Shown one piece after another: positions 7,409 through 16,010 of a stretch of DNA of 36,941 bases. Location of the stretch: positions 1-36,941 of the forward strand of contig CAMWVS010000029.1 of assembly GCA_947177775.1 (NCBI GenBank), written 5' to 3'. The position numbers were made by a program, and so were the translations under genes. The notes beneath the pieces are model-generated. The model was not told the origin of the DNA and ran no database searches. It worked only from the letters and a program-made list of their open reading frames with translations. This stretch comes from an uncultured Prevotella sp. Lineage in GTDB: Bacteria > Bacteroidota > Bacteroidia > Bacteroidales > Bacteroidaceae. Position 1 is the first letter of the stretch; each line of letters begins with the position of its first letter.

Positions 7409-8419
7409 ATGGCAAGTTACAAAACATTGGGTCTTGTGAACACAAAAGACATGTTCAGCAAAGCCATCAACGGCGGTTACGCAATCCCCGCTTTCAACTT
7501 CAACAACATGGAGCAGCTCCAGGCCATCATCAAGGCATCAGCAGAGCTCAAGTCACCGGTTATACTTCAGGTATCGAAGGGTGCGCGCAACTACGCTAAC
7601 CAGACCCTCCTCCAGTATATGGCACAGGGTGCTGTGGAATACGCCAAGGAACTGGGCTGCAAGGCTCCTGAGGTTGTGCTCCATCTGGACCACGGCGACA
7701 GCTTCGAGCTGTGCAAGAGCTGCGTCGACATGGGCTTCTCTTCTGTCATGATTGACGGTTCCTCACTGCCCTACGACGAGAACGTAGCCCTGACAAAGAA
7801 GGTCGTTGAATACGCCCACGCCCACGACGTTACCGTGGAAGGCGAGCTCGGCGTGCTGGCCGGTGTTGAGGATGAGGTTGCTTCAGAGGAGTCTCACTAC
7901 ACAAAACCCGAAGAAGTTATCGACTTCGTGACAAAGACCGGTGTTGACTCACTGGCCATCTCCATCGGCACGTCTCACGGCGCCTACAAGTTCAAGCCCG
8001 AGCAGTGCACACGCGACCCGAAGACCGGCCGCCTCGTTCCCCCGCCTCTCGCTTTCGACATTCTGGACGAAATCATGCAGAAGCTTCCCGGCTTCCCAAT
8101 CGTTCTCCACGGCTCTTCTTCTGTGCCCCAGGAGTATGTCGACATGATCAACGAGTATGGCGGCAAACTGCCCGACGCAGTAGGCATTCCCGAGGAGCAG
8201 CTCCGCAAGGCTTCAAAGAGCGCCGTATGCAAGATCAACATCGACTCTGACTCACGTCTGGCCTTCACAGCCGCTGTCCGCAAGACTCTGGCCGAGAAAC
8301 CCGCTGAGTTCGACCCCCGCAAGTACTGCGGTCCCGCACGCGACCTCATGGAGGAAATGTACAAGCACAAGATTGTCAACGTCCTCGGCAGCGACAACAA
8401 GCTCGCTGTTCTGGACTAA
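7409..8419 (+). CDS. fba: Class II fructose-1,6-bisphosphate aldolase
   Basis: A glycolytic/gluconeogenic enzyme that splits fructose-1,6-bisphosphate into DHAP and glyceraldehyde-3-phosphate, zinc-dependent and cytosolic. In the 336 residues the active-site segment HLDHGD (92-97) gives the catalytic Asp94 and zinc ligand His95. Further zinc ligands are His190 (IGTSHGAYK) and His234 (IVLHGSS), and NIDSD (277-281) binds substrate phosphate. The insertion with YTKPEEVIDFV and the C-terminal CGPARDLMEEMYKH place it with the longer class II type common in Bacteroidetes and eukaryotic microbes. It is a single-gene unit: its own -7 element upstream and a perfect 52-nt palindromic terminator just downstream. 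Confidence 0.96.
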   Translation: MASYKTLGLVNTKDMFSKAINGGYAIPAFNFNNMEQLQAIIKASAELKSPVILQVSKGARNYANQTLLQYMAQGAVEYAKELGCKAPEVVLHLDHGDSFELCKSCVDMGFSSVMIDGSSLPYDENVALTKKVVEYAHAHDVTVEGELGVLAGVEDEVASEESHYTKPEEVIDFVTKTGVDSLAISIGTSHGAYKFKPEQCTRDPKTGRLVPPPLAFDILDEIMQKLPGFPIVLHGSSSVPQEYVDMINEYGGKLPDAVGIPEEQLRKASKSAVCKINIDSDSRLAFTAAVRKTLAEKPAEFDPRKYCGPARDLMEEMYKHKIVNVLGSDNKLAVLD

Positions 8420-8428
8420 GAAACAGAA

Positions 8429-8480
8429 CCATGACAATAAAAAAGGCTCTCCCGCGGGAGAGCCTTTTTTATTGTCATGG
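8429..8480. terminator. Bidirectional intrinsic terminator after fba
   Basis: A perfect 52-nt palindrome, arms 8429-8454 and 8455-8480. It has a G+C-rich centre (ggctctcccgcgggagagcc) flanked by an A-run on the left and a T-run on the right. It lies 10 nt after the fba stop and can work on both strands, which suits its place between convergent genes. Confidence 0.92.
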
Positions 8481-8482
8481 TG

Positions 8483-8745
8483 AACAAAGAGTGAAGAATT
8501 AAGAGGTAAGAGTTGTGAGTGCAGAGTGCAGAAGTATGAGTGAAGAGGTAAGAGTTGTGAGTGAAGAGTGCAGAAGTATGAGTGAAGAGGTATGATTACC
8601 TTTTATAATCTTCGCTTTTGCGGAAAAAGCAGAGACATAATCCTGTTGCACTCTCTTTGAACCTGCAAAGGGTAATCATACCTCTGCACTCATACTTCTG
8701 CGCTCTTCACTCACAACTCTTACTTCTGCACTCTTAATTCTTAAC
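8483..8745. repeat. Intergenic repeat A, copy 2
   Basis: The same design as copy 1 at 1-207: left arm of gtgaagag/gtaagagt/gcagaagtatgagt words (about 8483-8590), a core of about 90 bp from gtatgattacc to ggtaatcatac (about 8591-8680), then a right arm that is the reverse complement of the left. The core differs from copy 1 at only a handful of positions. The right arm abuts the stop codon of the DUF4831 gene (TAA, 8748-8746, minus strand), exactly as copy 1 abuts the rodA stop. Confidence 0.78.
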
Positions 8746-9825
8746 TTATTTCGGCTGTTCCGCCTCCAGTTTGGCCACACCACCGGTCACGGGATTGAGC
8801 GTCAGGTGAGTCGTGAATCGTTTGTTGAACAGGTCTCCGCTGAGCAGTTCCACGTGTCCGAACTGTCCCGCCATAACCTCAAAACTGCCCATGGGCGTAT
8901 TGCCACGGGTTATGTCGACACGGATTTTTCCAGGAACATTGACATAGATACCGTCCTCAACAGGCTGAGCCTTCTTCTTTTTCTTGTCGCCGTCAGCCGG
9001 AGCAGCGGGCGGAACGGCGTGAAGGTCGGTCACACTGACGTAGAACGGAGCACCGGAGAAATCGTCGGCGTCAACAAGTCCCAACTTGGAAGACAGCCTG
9101 AAAAGCACCTGACGGCTGACCTCGCGGTCGGGATAGTAGATGAAAACATGTTCAACGGTATCCCGGACGGTCTTTCCGGCGAACAGCTGGGTCAGCGCCT
9201 GGTCCTGGGCGGACAGCTGATCGAGCATAATGCGCATCTGTTCGCCATCCTTGGGCATGAAATCGGCCTGCCCTCGGGTCAGCTGGTTCTTGCTGTCGCG
9301 TATCTCGTAGATTTCGAGAGCGGTCAGTTCGGCCATCTTCGCCGTGCTGCCGGCTGCAAGAATCTCCTCACTCATAAACTGCCGCGGGTTGACCTCACGC
9401 GGTCTGGGAGCCGGAACAAACTTCTTCGGTTCCTCCGGCACTGTTGCGGTGGCATTGATTGCCAACAGCGTTCCGTCGTCAGCCAGCTGCATGTTGGCCG
9501 TCGCGTTTTTCGCATTGAACTTCACCGAATAGCATTTAGTCGTGTCCGCAACGCCAAACGTAGTCATGCTGATGCTATTGACCTTATAGTCCACGGACGG
9601 TTCCTTTTCCACGTCTTTCAGGCGCAGATACCTCTCGGCATATTTGGAAAAGTCTCCGGGAGTGTAGGTCGTCTTCTCCACCTGCACGACAATGCGCATG
9701 GCGGTCTTCGGAAGGAAATATACAGCACCCTCGGGAGTCACTCCCGGCTGATACTTGCTTATCTGTGTCTGTGCCGATGCCATGCTGCCCAGCATGAGCA
9801 TTCCGGCTAAAAGGGTTATTTTCAT
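8746..9825 (-). CDS. Secreted DUF4831-family protein
   Basis: A hypothetical exported protein that resembles the DUF4831 family found in Bacteroidetes; its function is unknown. From the ATG at 9825 it has 359 residues. The N-terminus MKITLLAGMLMLGSMASAQT is a Sec signal peptide with likely cleavage after ASA. The mature part is predicted mostly beta with a conserved-looking FLPKTAMRIVVQVEKTTYTPG near its start, a lysine-rich break (DKKKKKAQP) at about 285-292, and a C-terminal segment ending in HLTLNPVTGGVAKLEAEQPK. The frame opens four codons earlier, but that would only lengthen the signal peptide. It follows the nnr gene on the same strand after 67 bp and may share its transcript. Repeat A begins at its stop. 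Confidence 0.75.
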   Translation of the reverse strand: MKITLLAGMLMLGSMASAQTQISKYQPGVTPEGAVYFLPKTAMRIVVQVEKTTYTPGDFSKYAERYLRLKDVEKEPSVDYKVNSISMTTFGVADTTKCYSVKFNAKNATANMQLADDGTLLAINATATVPEEPKKFVPAPRPREVNPRQFMSEEILAAGSTAKMAELTALEIYEIRDSKNQLTRGQADFMPKDGEQMRIMLDQLSAQDQALTQLFAGKTVRDTVEHVFIYYPDREVSRQVLFRLSSKLGLVDADDFSGAPFYVSVTDLHAVPPAAPADGDKKKKKAQPVEDGIYVNVPGKIRVDITRGNTPMGSFEVMAGQFGHVELLSGDLFNKRFTTHLTLNPVTGGVAKLEAEQPK

Positions 9826-9892
9826 ACTTGATTCCATGTAGATTGTTATTCTGTTGTCTATCTTTCGTTACCTTCAAACATACTATTCCGGC

Positions 9893-11407
9893 TCACTCCT
9901 CCAGTCTGGCAAAAGCCTTTGGAAGCCATTCCACAATGTCGCCGGCCGTGACACTCTCCTGCCCCAGCGCGCCGGCCGCGATGTCGCCGGCCAGTCCATG
10001 GAGATAGACGCCTAAGAGGCAGGCGTCGCGACGGCTGTAACCACGAGCCAGCAGGGCGGTGATGATACCCGTAAGAACGTCTCCGCTGCCCGCCGTGGCC
10101 ATGCCTGGATTGCCCGTAGGATTGAACGCCACGTGTCCGTCCGGCAGACACAGGGCCGTGTAACGTCCCTTGATGATGATATATGCCTGCAACCGTTCGG
10201 CCAGACGGCGAGCCTTCGTGAGCCGTTCATAGCTGTCAACGGAATGACCGTCCAGACGGTCGAACTCCTTCGGATGGGGCGTCAGGATTATTTCCTTGGG
10301 CAACTGCTGTATCCAGGCGCGGTGATTGCCAAGGATATTGATGGCGTCGGCATCCGCCACTATCGGACACTGCGTCCTGCGGAGCTGCGCTATGAGAGCT
10401 ATGGCCGTTGTCTCGTTCATGCCGAGCCCAGGTCCTATGCCGAGAGCGCTGAAGTCTTCCGTGTCCACCGGCTCGGCGAATATGGCCTCATCGGCGTCAG
10501 GCTGTATGATTGCTTCCGGCACGGAAATCTGGGTTATGACATTGTTGCACCGCGGCGAATGGACCGTAACCTTTCCCGCACCGGCCCTAAGACATGCCCT
10601 TGCGGCCAGCACGGCCGCTCCGCCCATGCCGTAGCTTCCGGCCACGAGCAAGGCGCTGCCCATCTGACCCTTGTGGGCAAATTCCGGACGGGGCCGGAGA
10701 AGATTGCGCACCTCGTTCTCCTCCACTATATGATATTGAGTATCGATGCTGTCCATTCCCTCGCGGCTCAGCCGTATGTCCAGAACACGAAGCTGGCCGA
10801 CGAACATCTGGTTCTCGGCAAAAAGGAAAGAGAGTTTCTTGTGCTGGAGAGTCAGTGTCAGATCAGCCCGGATGATGTTTGCCCTTATATTATAGGTATT
10901 GTCTTCCGTCATAAGTCCCGAGGGCATGTCGATGCTCACCACCCGGCACGGCGAAGCGTTGATATACTTCACCAGCGAGGCGAAACCGCCAGCAAGGGGT
11001 TTGTTCAGCCCGGAACCGAAAAGTCCGTCGATGACCAACATATCCGAAGTGAGCTGCGGAGGGTCAAACTCCTGAGTCACTTCCGTCAGCTGTTTCAGGC
11101 GGCGACACTCCGAGAGGCGAGCCTTGTTGGCCGCACAGTCATCGGAAAGGTGGCCGGAAATATTGAAGAGATACACCGTCACCCCGTAGCCCTCCTCCGA
11201 CAACAGCCTCGCCACGGCGAGCGCGTCGCCACCGTTGTTGCCGGGACCGGCAAAGACAACCATCGGCGTGTCGTTGTGCCACCGGTCCGTAATGACACGG
11301 GTGATGGCCTTGGCTGCACGCTCCATCAAATCAATTGATTTGACAGGTTCATGCTCTATGGTATATTTGTCAAGCTCATGTATCTGAGCGCTCGTGAAAA
11401 TCTTCAT
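9893..11407 (-). CDS. nnr: Bifunctional NAD(P)HX epimerase / ADP-dependent NAD(P)HX dehydratase
   Basis: It repairs hydrated NADH and NADPH: the N-terminal YjeF_N domain epimerises R- and S-NAD(P)HX and the C-terminal ribokinase-like domain dehydrates the S form using ADP. In 504 residues, GPGNNGGD (54-61) and DGLFGSG (127-133) mark the epimerase. KGQMGSALLVAGSYGM (246-261), GPGLG (325-329), TPHPKEF (376-382) and AGSGDVLTG (439-447) mark the dehydratase. The frame stays open to 11704, but that lies inside the divergent hpt gene, and the family start MKIFTSAQIHELD fits the ATG at 11407. It is divergent from hpt with an 88-bp shared promoter region. Confidence 0.93.
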   Translation of the reverse strand: MKIFTSAQIHELDKYTIEHEPVKSIDLMERAAKAITRVITDRWHNDTPMVVFAGPGNNGGDALAVARLLSEEGYGVTVYLFNISGHLSDDCAANKARLSECRRLKQLTEVTQEFDPPQLTSDMLVIDGLFGSGLNKPLAGGFASLVKYINASPCRVVSIDMPSGLMTEDNTYNIRANIIRADLTLTLQHKKLSFLFAENQMFVGQLRVLDIRLSREGMDSIDTQYHIVEENEVRNLLRPRPEFAHKGQMGSALLVAGSYGMGGAAVLAARACLRAGAGKVTVHSPRCNNVITQISVPEAIIQPDADEAIFAEPVDTEDFSALGIGPGLGMNETTAIALIAQLRRTQCPIVADADAINILGNHRAWIQQLPKEIILTPHPKEFDRLDGHSVDSYERLTKARRLAERLQAYIIIKGRYTALCLPDGHVAFNPTGNPGMATAGSGDVLTGIITALLARGYSRRDACLLGVYLHGLAGDIAAGALGQESVTAGDIVEWLPKAFARLEE

Positions 11408-11463
11408 ACGGCAAAAATACAAAATTAATACTATTCGGTGACTATTCTTTGACGGATTTTTAC

Positions 11464-11471
11464 TAATTTTG
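11464..11471 (+). promoter_or_regulatory. -7 element upstream of hpt
   Basis: TAATTTTG fits TAnnTTTG and lies 25 bp before the hpt ATG. A minus-strand match, TATTTTTG (11419-11412), lies just before the nnr ATG. No well-spaced -33 box is visible for either. Confidence 0.45.
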
Positions 11472-11495
11472 CCGCAAATATTAAGTTTTTGTACC

Positions 11496-12032
11496 ATGAG
11501 TATAGTCAAAATCAAGGACAAGGTGTTTGAAACATCTATTTCCGAAGCTGAGATTAGACAGCGCGTGAAGGCCGTGGCAGACGAAATCAACCGCGACATG
11601 GCCGGACGAAATCCGCTCCTGCTCGCCGTTCTCAACGGCTCGTTCATATTTGCCGCCGACCTTATGCGCGAACTGACAATCCCATGTGAGATTTCGTTCG
11701 TCAAACTTGCATCCTATCAGGGAACGACATCGACGGGAAAAATAAAGGAAGTTATCGGCATCAACGAGGACCTGGCCGGCCGTGACATCATCATCGTGGA
11801 GGACATCGTGGAAAGCGGGCTCACCATGAAACGCATGATCGAGAGCCTCGGCACACGCAATCCGGCGTCGGTCAGCATCTGCACGCTGCTGCTGAAGCCT
11901 GAACGGCTGAAGGCTCCGCTCGACATAAAATATGTGGCGTTCAGCATCCCCAACGATTTCATTCTCGGCTACGGACTTGATTACGACCAGCAGGGACGGA
12001 ACCTGCGCGACATATACACCCTGAAGGAGTGA
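11496..12032 (+). CDS. hpt: Hypoxanthine phosphoribosyltransferase
   Basis: A purine salvage enzyme that joins hypoxanthine (and usually guanine) to PRPP to give IMP or GMP in the cytosol. The 178-residue product has VLNGSFIFAADLM (45-57), the PRPP-binding loop IIIVEDIVESGLTM (98-111) and the C-terminal FILGYGLDYDQQGRNL (155-170) typical of Hpt. The ATG at 11496 (MSIVKIKDK) is chosen; the upstream TTG at 11469 would add nine residues unlike the family. adk follows after 75 bp on the same strand, giving a nucleotide salvage and interconversion pair. Confidence 0.95.
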   Translation: MSIVKIKDKVFETSISEAEIRQRVKAVADEINRDMAGRNPLLLAVLNGSFIFAADLMRELTIPCEISFVKLASYQGTTSTGKIKEVIGINEDLAGRDIIIVEDIVESGLTMKRMIESLGTRNPASVSICTLLLKPERLKAPLDIKYVAFSIPNDFILGYGLDYDQQGRNLRDIYTLKE

Positions 12033-12107
12033 CCCGAGGGGACCGGCCCGGCGCAAGGGCAGACACTTCAATAGAACAATAAATTAAGGTAAAACAGATA
12101 TACGGAG

Positions 12108-12683
12108 ATGAAGAATATTGTGATATTCGGTGCTCCCGGTTCAGGAAAGGGAACACAAAGTGAACTGATCATCAAGAAGTACGGACTCGGACATATATCC
12201 ACCGGCGACGTGCTTCGCAGCGAGATTAAGAAAGGAACGGAACTCGGTAAGACGGCCGCTTCGTTCATTGACAAAGGCCAGCTGATACCCGACGAGCTGA
12301 TGATTGACATCCTCGCCGGCGTCTACGACAATTTCGGTCCGGACCACGAAGGCGTAATCTTCGACGGCTTCCCCCGCACGATTCCGCAGGCCGACGCCCT
12401 CAAGGAAATGCTCGCCAAGCGCGGCCACAAGATTGCGGCCATGATTGAGCTGGACGTTCCGGAGGACGAGCTGATGACGCGCCTCATCAACCGCGGCAAG
12501 GAAAGCGGACGCTCGGACGACAACGAGGAGACCATCAGAAAGCGCCTCGGCGTCTACCACAATCAGACGGCGCCGCTCATCGACTGGTATAAGGCCGACG
12601 GAACCCACCACCACATCAACGGCCATGGCGAGCTGGACCGCATCTTCGGCGACATAGCCGCCGTGATTGACAACGTTCAGTGA
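12108..12683 (+). CDS. adk: Adenylate kinase (short-LID form)
   Basis: It catalyses AMP + ATP = 2 ADP and sets the adenylate energy balance. The 191 residues begin with the P-loop GAPGSGKGT (8-16), followed by the AMP-binding HISTGDVLR and FDGFPRT segments and the LID arginine segment RLINRGKESGRSDDNEETI...KRL. The LID is the short type without a four-Cys zinc site. It is probably co-transcribed with hpt. A G+C-rich hairpin with a T-run about 240 bp downstream is the first clear terminator. Confidence 0.95.
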   Translation: MKNIVIFGAPGSGKGTQSELIIKKYGLGHISTGDVLRSEIKKGTELGKTAASFIDKGQLIPDELMIDILAGVYDNFGPDHEGVIFDGFPRTIPQADALKEMLAKRGHKIAAMIELDVPEDELMTRLINRGKESGRSDDNEETIRKRLGVYHNQTAPLIDWYKADGTHHHINGHGELDRIFGDIAAVIDNVQ

Positions 12684-12926
12684 CCGGCTGGTGACGCTGA
12701 CCGACCGGAAACAAATCCTAATCAGGAATACGGAGACCGACGGGGCGTTCCCCCATAAGGACAATGTTGATGAAAGGAAAGAAGAGCTGAGAAAGCAGGA
12801 GATTTGTTTACAAAACAGGAACAACAAAATTTTCCGTTTTAGCTCATTTCGGGGCCGTTTTAGGCACGTTCGGGGCGTTTTTCGCCCCACTCCACGCAAA
12901 ATTCAGACAACTTTTCACGCTATTTC

Positions 12927-12951
12927 AACCCCGGGAAGCCCTCCCGGGGTT
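12927..12951 (+). terminator. Intrinsic terminator downstream of adk
   Basis: aaccccggg (12927-12935) pairs with cccggggtt (12943-12951) around a 7-nt loop and continues into a T-run. The 240 bp between the adk stop and this hairpin contain no recognisable gene; the short open frame there is probably 3' untranslated sequence. Confidence 0.75.
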
Positions 12952-12977
12952 TTTCATTTGGAGATTTCGGCCAGTTT

Positions 12978-13155
12978 CTGATGCTGTTTTTTGTCTTGAA
13001 AAGTTACCGTTTTCTTGCCGTAAGGCCCTCCCGGGGTCGCAACAACGGCCTTATGAGAATGCAACGGCAGCCCCGTTGCAATGCCGTAAGGCCTCCGCGG
13101 CAAGGTCGGGAGGGCCTCGCGGCAAGATTTTTCCAATGCCGTTGTTTTACCGCGC
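12978..13155 (+). repeat. Intergenic G+C-rich palindromic repeat D, copy 1
   Basis: It starts with a T-rich lead (gttttttgtcttg, ttttcttgccgtaaggcc) and continues with nested palindromic words: ccctcccggggtc, gcaacggcagccccgttgc, ccgtaaggcc, gcggcaagg. The same layout occurs at 28895-29040: ttttgtctgttttt, ctgccgtaagg, ccccgttgca, gccgtaaggccctcccgg. It is REP-like rather than coding, since the open frames across it show no protein signature. Confidence 0.65.
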
Positions 13156-13409
13156 CGGCCCTCCGGTCTGCAAACATCTGTAAACAAGACAGTTACAGAA
13201 ATATGTAAATATATCGTCACAACAAACCCCGATTTTTGACATGCGTGAGATTTCGATATTTGAGAGCGGGGAAGAATTATTTCAGAAAGTGGCTGCTCTC
13301 GTTGGCGTAAAAACAGGAAAAAAGAGGACAGTACCCCGGCCTTGGCCCTTCACAAGGGGAGGGTGCCTACGGAAAGAAAGAAACCTATAGCTGACGAAGT
13401 GGATTGCAG
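13156..13409. other. Non-coding spacer between repeat D and the convergent hairpin
   Basis: The region after repeat D is A+T-richer and holds only short, family-less open frames on both strands. No promoter consensus with good spacing was found. Together with repeat D and the hairpin at 13410-13483 it makes up an 870-bp gap between the convergent adk and DJ-1 genes. Confidence 0.45.
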
Positions 13410-13483
13410 AGAGGGTGCAGCAGAATGTGTGCACTGTAGCGAGAAATTTGTCCCTACAGTGTACACATTCTGCTGCACCCTCT
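13410..13483. terminator. Long hairpin between convergent genes
   Basis: Arms 13410-13439 and 13454-13483 are complementary at 29 of 30 positions around a 14-nt loop. The stem includes agggtgcagcagaatgtgt. It lies 72 bp beyond the 3' end of the DJ-1 gene and 700 bp beyond adk. No U-tract directly follows, so it may be a transcript-end stabiliser or a mobile hairpin rather than a canonical terminator. Confidence 0.6.
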
Positions 13484-13555
13484 CTCCGTCATCTTCCGAA
13501 CAGCCCGTGAGAGAGACGCCATGGTGTGACGTCTCTACGTGTGCTTGACGCCAAT

Positions 13556-14125
13556 TCAGGACTTGCTGTCCATCAGATGTACATAACGCATTCCCTCGGC
13601 CACACCACGGGCCGTCTGGTCGTCGGTGAGCAGGGCCAGCAGGGCATAAGCGTAGGGGAATGTGGCGGCCGGGCCTTCACCGGTCGTGATGTTTCCGTCG
13701 GTCGTGAAGAGTTCGGCGGTATATGTGGCACCGGTCAGGCGGTCCTCAAAACCGGGATAGCACGTAGCACGGCGGCCGTTGAGCAGTCCCAGAGAGCCAA
13801 GCACCATCGGGGCGGCACAGATTGCGGCGATATGGCGGCCGGCGGCATTGTGGGCCAGGAGTGCGGCCCGCAGACCCTCATGGCGGTCGAGATATTCCGC
13901 GCCGGGCATTCCGCCGGGCAGCATCAGCAGGTCGGCATCATCCAGCCTCGCATCCTCAAAGAGCATGTCCGTCTTGACGGTCACGCCATGGGACGACTCG
14001 ACATATTCACTGCCCGTGATGCTCACGGTCCTGACGTCAACTCCGCCACGGCGGAGGATGTCCACTGCTGCCAACGCCTCAATGTCCTCGAAGCCGTTGG
14101 CCATAAACTGATAAACTTTGCGCAT
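13556..14125 (-). CDS. DJ-1/PfpI family protein
   Basis: A cytosolic flavodoxin-like protein of the DJ-1/ThiJ/PfpI superfamily, whose members act as glyoxalases, deglycases, chaperones or redox sensors; the exact reaction cannot be assigned here. Key residues are visible in the 189 residues: Glu13 in GFEDIEAL, the oxyanion segment PGGMPGA (70-76), the nucleophile-elbow Cys103 in AAICAAPMVLG, and GEGPAATFPYA (149-159). The length and the early-Glu motif fit the DJ-1 clade rather than the hexameric proteases. It lies downstream of pdxJ on the same strand, separated by a 19-bp hairpin that overlaps the pdxJ stop. Confidence 0.88.
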   Translation of the reverse strand: MRKVYQFMANGFEDIEALAAVDILRRGGVDVRTVSITGSEYVESSHGVTVKTDMLFEDARLDDADLLMLPGGMPGAEYLDRHEGLRAALLAHNAAGRHIAAICAAPMVLGSLGLLNGRRATCYPGFEDRLTGATYTAELFTTDGNITTGEGPAATFPYAYALLALLTDDQTARGVAEGMRYVHLMDSKS

Positions 14126-14152
14126 GATTCTTTATTTTTGGAATTAACAGGA

Positions 14153-14199
14153 GTTAAAGGAGTCAGCGCGGTTAGAGAGCCCGCGCTGACTCCTTTAAC
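14153..14199. terminator. Hairpin overlapping the pdxJ stop codon
   Basis: Perfect 19-bp arms (14153-14171 and 14181-14199, gttaaaggagtcagcgcgg) enclose a 9-nt loop. On the minus strand the stem begins within the last codons of pdxJ. It probably ends or attenuates pdxJ transcription before the DJ-1 gene. Confidence 0.75.
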
Positions 14200-14911
14200 A
14201 ACCAAGAGCCTCTTTATACAACCTTATCGTCTCCCGCAGTCCCATATACAACGCGTCGCATATCAGGGCGTGGCCTATGCTGACCTCGTCCGTCCAGGGG
14301 ATGCGACGATGGAAATAGTGGAGGTTCTGAAGGCTGAGGTCGTGACCGGCATTAAGCCCCAGCCCCTGTCGGCGGGCCTCCTCGGCGGCGACAATGAAAG
14401 GAGCGATGGCCGCCTCGCGGTCGGCGGCATAGCCTGAAGCGTAGGGCTCGGTGTACAGTTCAATACGGTCGGCGCCACACTCGCGCGCGCCGATGACCAT
14501 CTCAGGGTCGGCATCAACGAAGATTGACGTACGTATGCCCGCCTCCCGGAAACGGCCCACGACGTCGGTGAGGAACGTGCGGTTCGTGATGGTATCCCAG
14601 CCGTGGTTTGACGTCAGCTGGCCGATAGCGTCGGGAACGAGCGTCACCTGAGTGGGACGGACCTCAAGAACGAGGTCGGTGAACGAGGGGATGGGATTGC
14701 CCTCGATGTTCAGTTCCGTCGTGATACGGCCGCGGATGTCGCGCACGTCCTGATAGCGGATGTGGCGCTCGTCGGGACGGGGATGGACGGTGATACCCTC
14801 GGCACCAAACGATTGGCAGTCGATGGCCGTAAGAAGCACGTCAGGATTGTTGCCGCCGCGGGCATTGCGCAAGGTAGCCACCTTATTGATGTTTACGCTT
14901 AATTTGGTCAT
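14195..14911 (-). CDS. pdxJ: Pyridoxine 5'-phosphate synthase
   Basis: It condenses 3-amino-2-oxopropyl phosphate with deoxyxylulose 5-phosphate to form pyridoxine 5'-phosphate in the DXP-dependent vitamin B6 route. The 238-residue TIM barrel shows [17 protein letters not shown] (4-20), the phosphate-contact segment HPRPDERHI (43-51), the catalytic Glu region TELNIEG (65-71) and [11 protein letters not shown] near 190. Length is typical. ATG at 14911. It is divergent from nadK. A TACCTTTG -7 element lies at 15058-15051 on its strand, giving a leader of about 130 nt. Confidence 0.95.
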   Translation of the reverse strand: MTKLSVNINKVATLRNARGGNNPDVLLTAIDCQSFGAEGITVHPRPDERHIRYQDVRDIRGRITTELNIEGNPIPSFTDLVLEVRPTQVTLVPDAIGQLTSNHGWDTITNRTFLTDVVGRFREAGIRTSIFVDADPEMVIGARECGADRIELYTEPYASGYAADREAAIAPFIVAAEEARRQGLGLNAGHDLSLQNLHYFHRRIPWTDEVSIGHALICDALYMGLRETIRLYKEALGC

Positions 14912-14959
14912 TTCTCCTTAATTTCGATTCGTTTCTGTTCTGTTCTCGTCAAAAATACG

Positions 14960-14967
14960 TAAATTTG
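14960..14967 (+). promoter_or_regulatory. -7 element for nadK
   Basis: TAAATTTG fits TAnnTTTG and points toward nadK. No convincing -33 box was found at the proper distance. Confidence 0.4.
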
Positions 14968-15050
14968 CAGACATCATCGGCCGGTTGCAGCATCGCGACC
15001 GCTTCCGGGAAACAGGAAACGGCGACGCGGCAGAAGACTACTGCTGCGTG

Positions 15051-15058
15051 CAAAGGTA
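15051..15058 (-). promoter_or_regulatory. -7 element for pdxJ
   Basis: On the minus strand the sequence reads TACCTTTG. It lies to the right of the plus-strand nadK element, so the two divergent transcripts would overlap by roughly 70 nt at their 5' ends. Confidence 0.45.
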
Positions 15059-15118
15059 CTGAATGTTTGCCAATTAATGGCACACACACGGCTAAAGATA
15101 TATAAAACATGGATTTTT

Positions 15119-16006
15119 ATGACACCACGGAAACTCAATTTCGCCATTTTCGGAAACACATTTCAGGCAAAAAAGTCGTCTGCCATACGCAATGTGCTCG
15201 CCTCGCTGGAAACCCATGGGGCCGGAATATCCGTTGACCGGGAATATCATGACTTCCTCCTGAAAGAAAACCTCATGAAACCGGGACGGGCCACGGTGTT
15301 CGACGGCGACGGCTTCGAGGCCGACTTCGTTATCTCCATGGGCGGCGACGGAACGTTCCTCAAAGCCGCCGGACGTGTGGGTCCGAAAGCAATACCCGTA
15401 ATCGGAGTCAACATGGGACGGCTGGGATTTCTGGCCGACGTCGGACCGGGAGAGTTCGACGACGTTGTGGGGGCTCTCCACCACGGATGCTACACGGTTG
15501 AGAACAGGGTGGTCATAATGGTTGAAACCGACGGCGAACCGCTCGCGGGATGCAACTGCGCACTGAACGACGTGGCCATTCTCAAACGGGACAACGCCTC
15601 TATGATTTCCATCCACACCAGCATCAACGGCGAATATCTCACGACGTTTCAGGCCGACGGACTCGTAGTGAGCACGCCGACGGGTTCGACAGCCTATTCG
15701 CTATCCAACGGCGGACCGATAATCGTCCCCGGAACCCACGTACTGGCCATGACGGCCGTGGCGCCCCACAGTCTGAACATACGCCCCATTGTCATCTCCG
15801 ACGATTCGGAAATCACACTGGCCGTGGAAAGCCGCAGCCACAATTTCCTCGTGGCTGTGGACGGACGGTCGGAAAAATGCTGCGACGTTACACGGCTGAC
15901 GCTCCGCAAGGCACTCTACGGGGTGAAAATCGTCAAGCGCAACGGCACACGCTACTTCGACACGCTGAGACATAAGATGATGTGGGGGAAGGACTTGAGA
16001 ATCTGA
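15119..16006 (+). CDS. nadK: NAD kinase
   Basis: It phosphorylates NAD+ to NADP+, the only route to NADP. From the ATG at 15119 the protein has 295 residues and starts MTPRKLNFAIFGNTFQAKK. It contains the catalytic GGDGTF (75-80), the substrate loop ALNDVAI (148-154; most homologues have NE here, this one ND) and the glycine-rich STPTGSTAYSLSNGGPI (185-201). An ATG at 15077 would add 14 residues with no family match. It is divergent from pdxJ. Repeat array B starts five bases after its stop codon. Confidence 0.94.
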   Translation: MTPRKLNFAIFGNTFQAKKSSAIRNVLASLETHGAGISVDREYHDFLLKENLMKPGRATVFDGDGFEADFVISMGGDGTFLKAAGRVGPKAIPVIGVNMGRLGFLADVGPGEFDDVVGALHHGCYTVENRVVIMVETDGEPLAGCNCALNDVAILKRDNASMISIHTSINGEYLTTFQADGLVVSTPTGSTAYSLSNGGPIIVPGTHVLAMTAVAPHSLNIRPIVISDDSEITLAVESRSHNFLVAVDGRSEKCCDVTRLTLRKALYGVKIVKRNGTRYFDTLRHKMMWGKDLRI

Positions 16007-16010
16007 CATT

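Noticed and set aside
10133..11338. 401-codon plus-strand open frame opposite nnr
   Set aside because: Shadow frame of the well-supported NAD(P)HX repair gene.
12667..12981. 104-codon open frame after adk
   Set aside because: Overlaps the adk end, runs through the terminator hairpin, and has no recognisable family.
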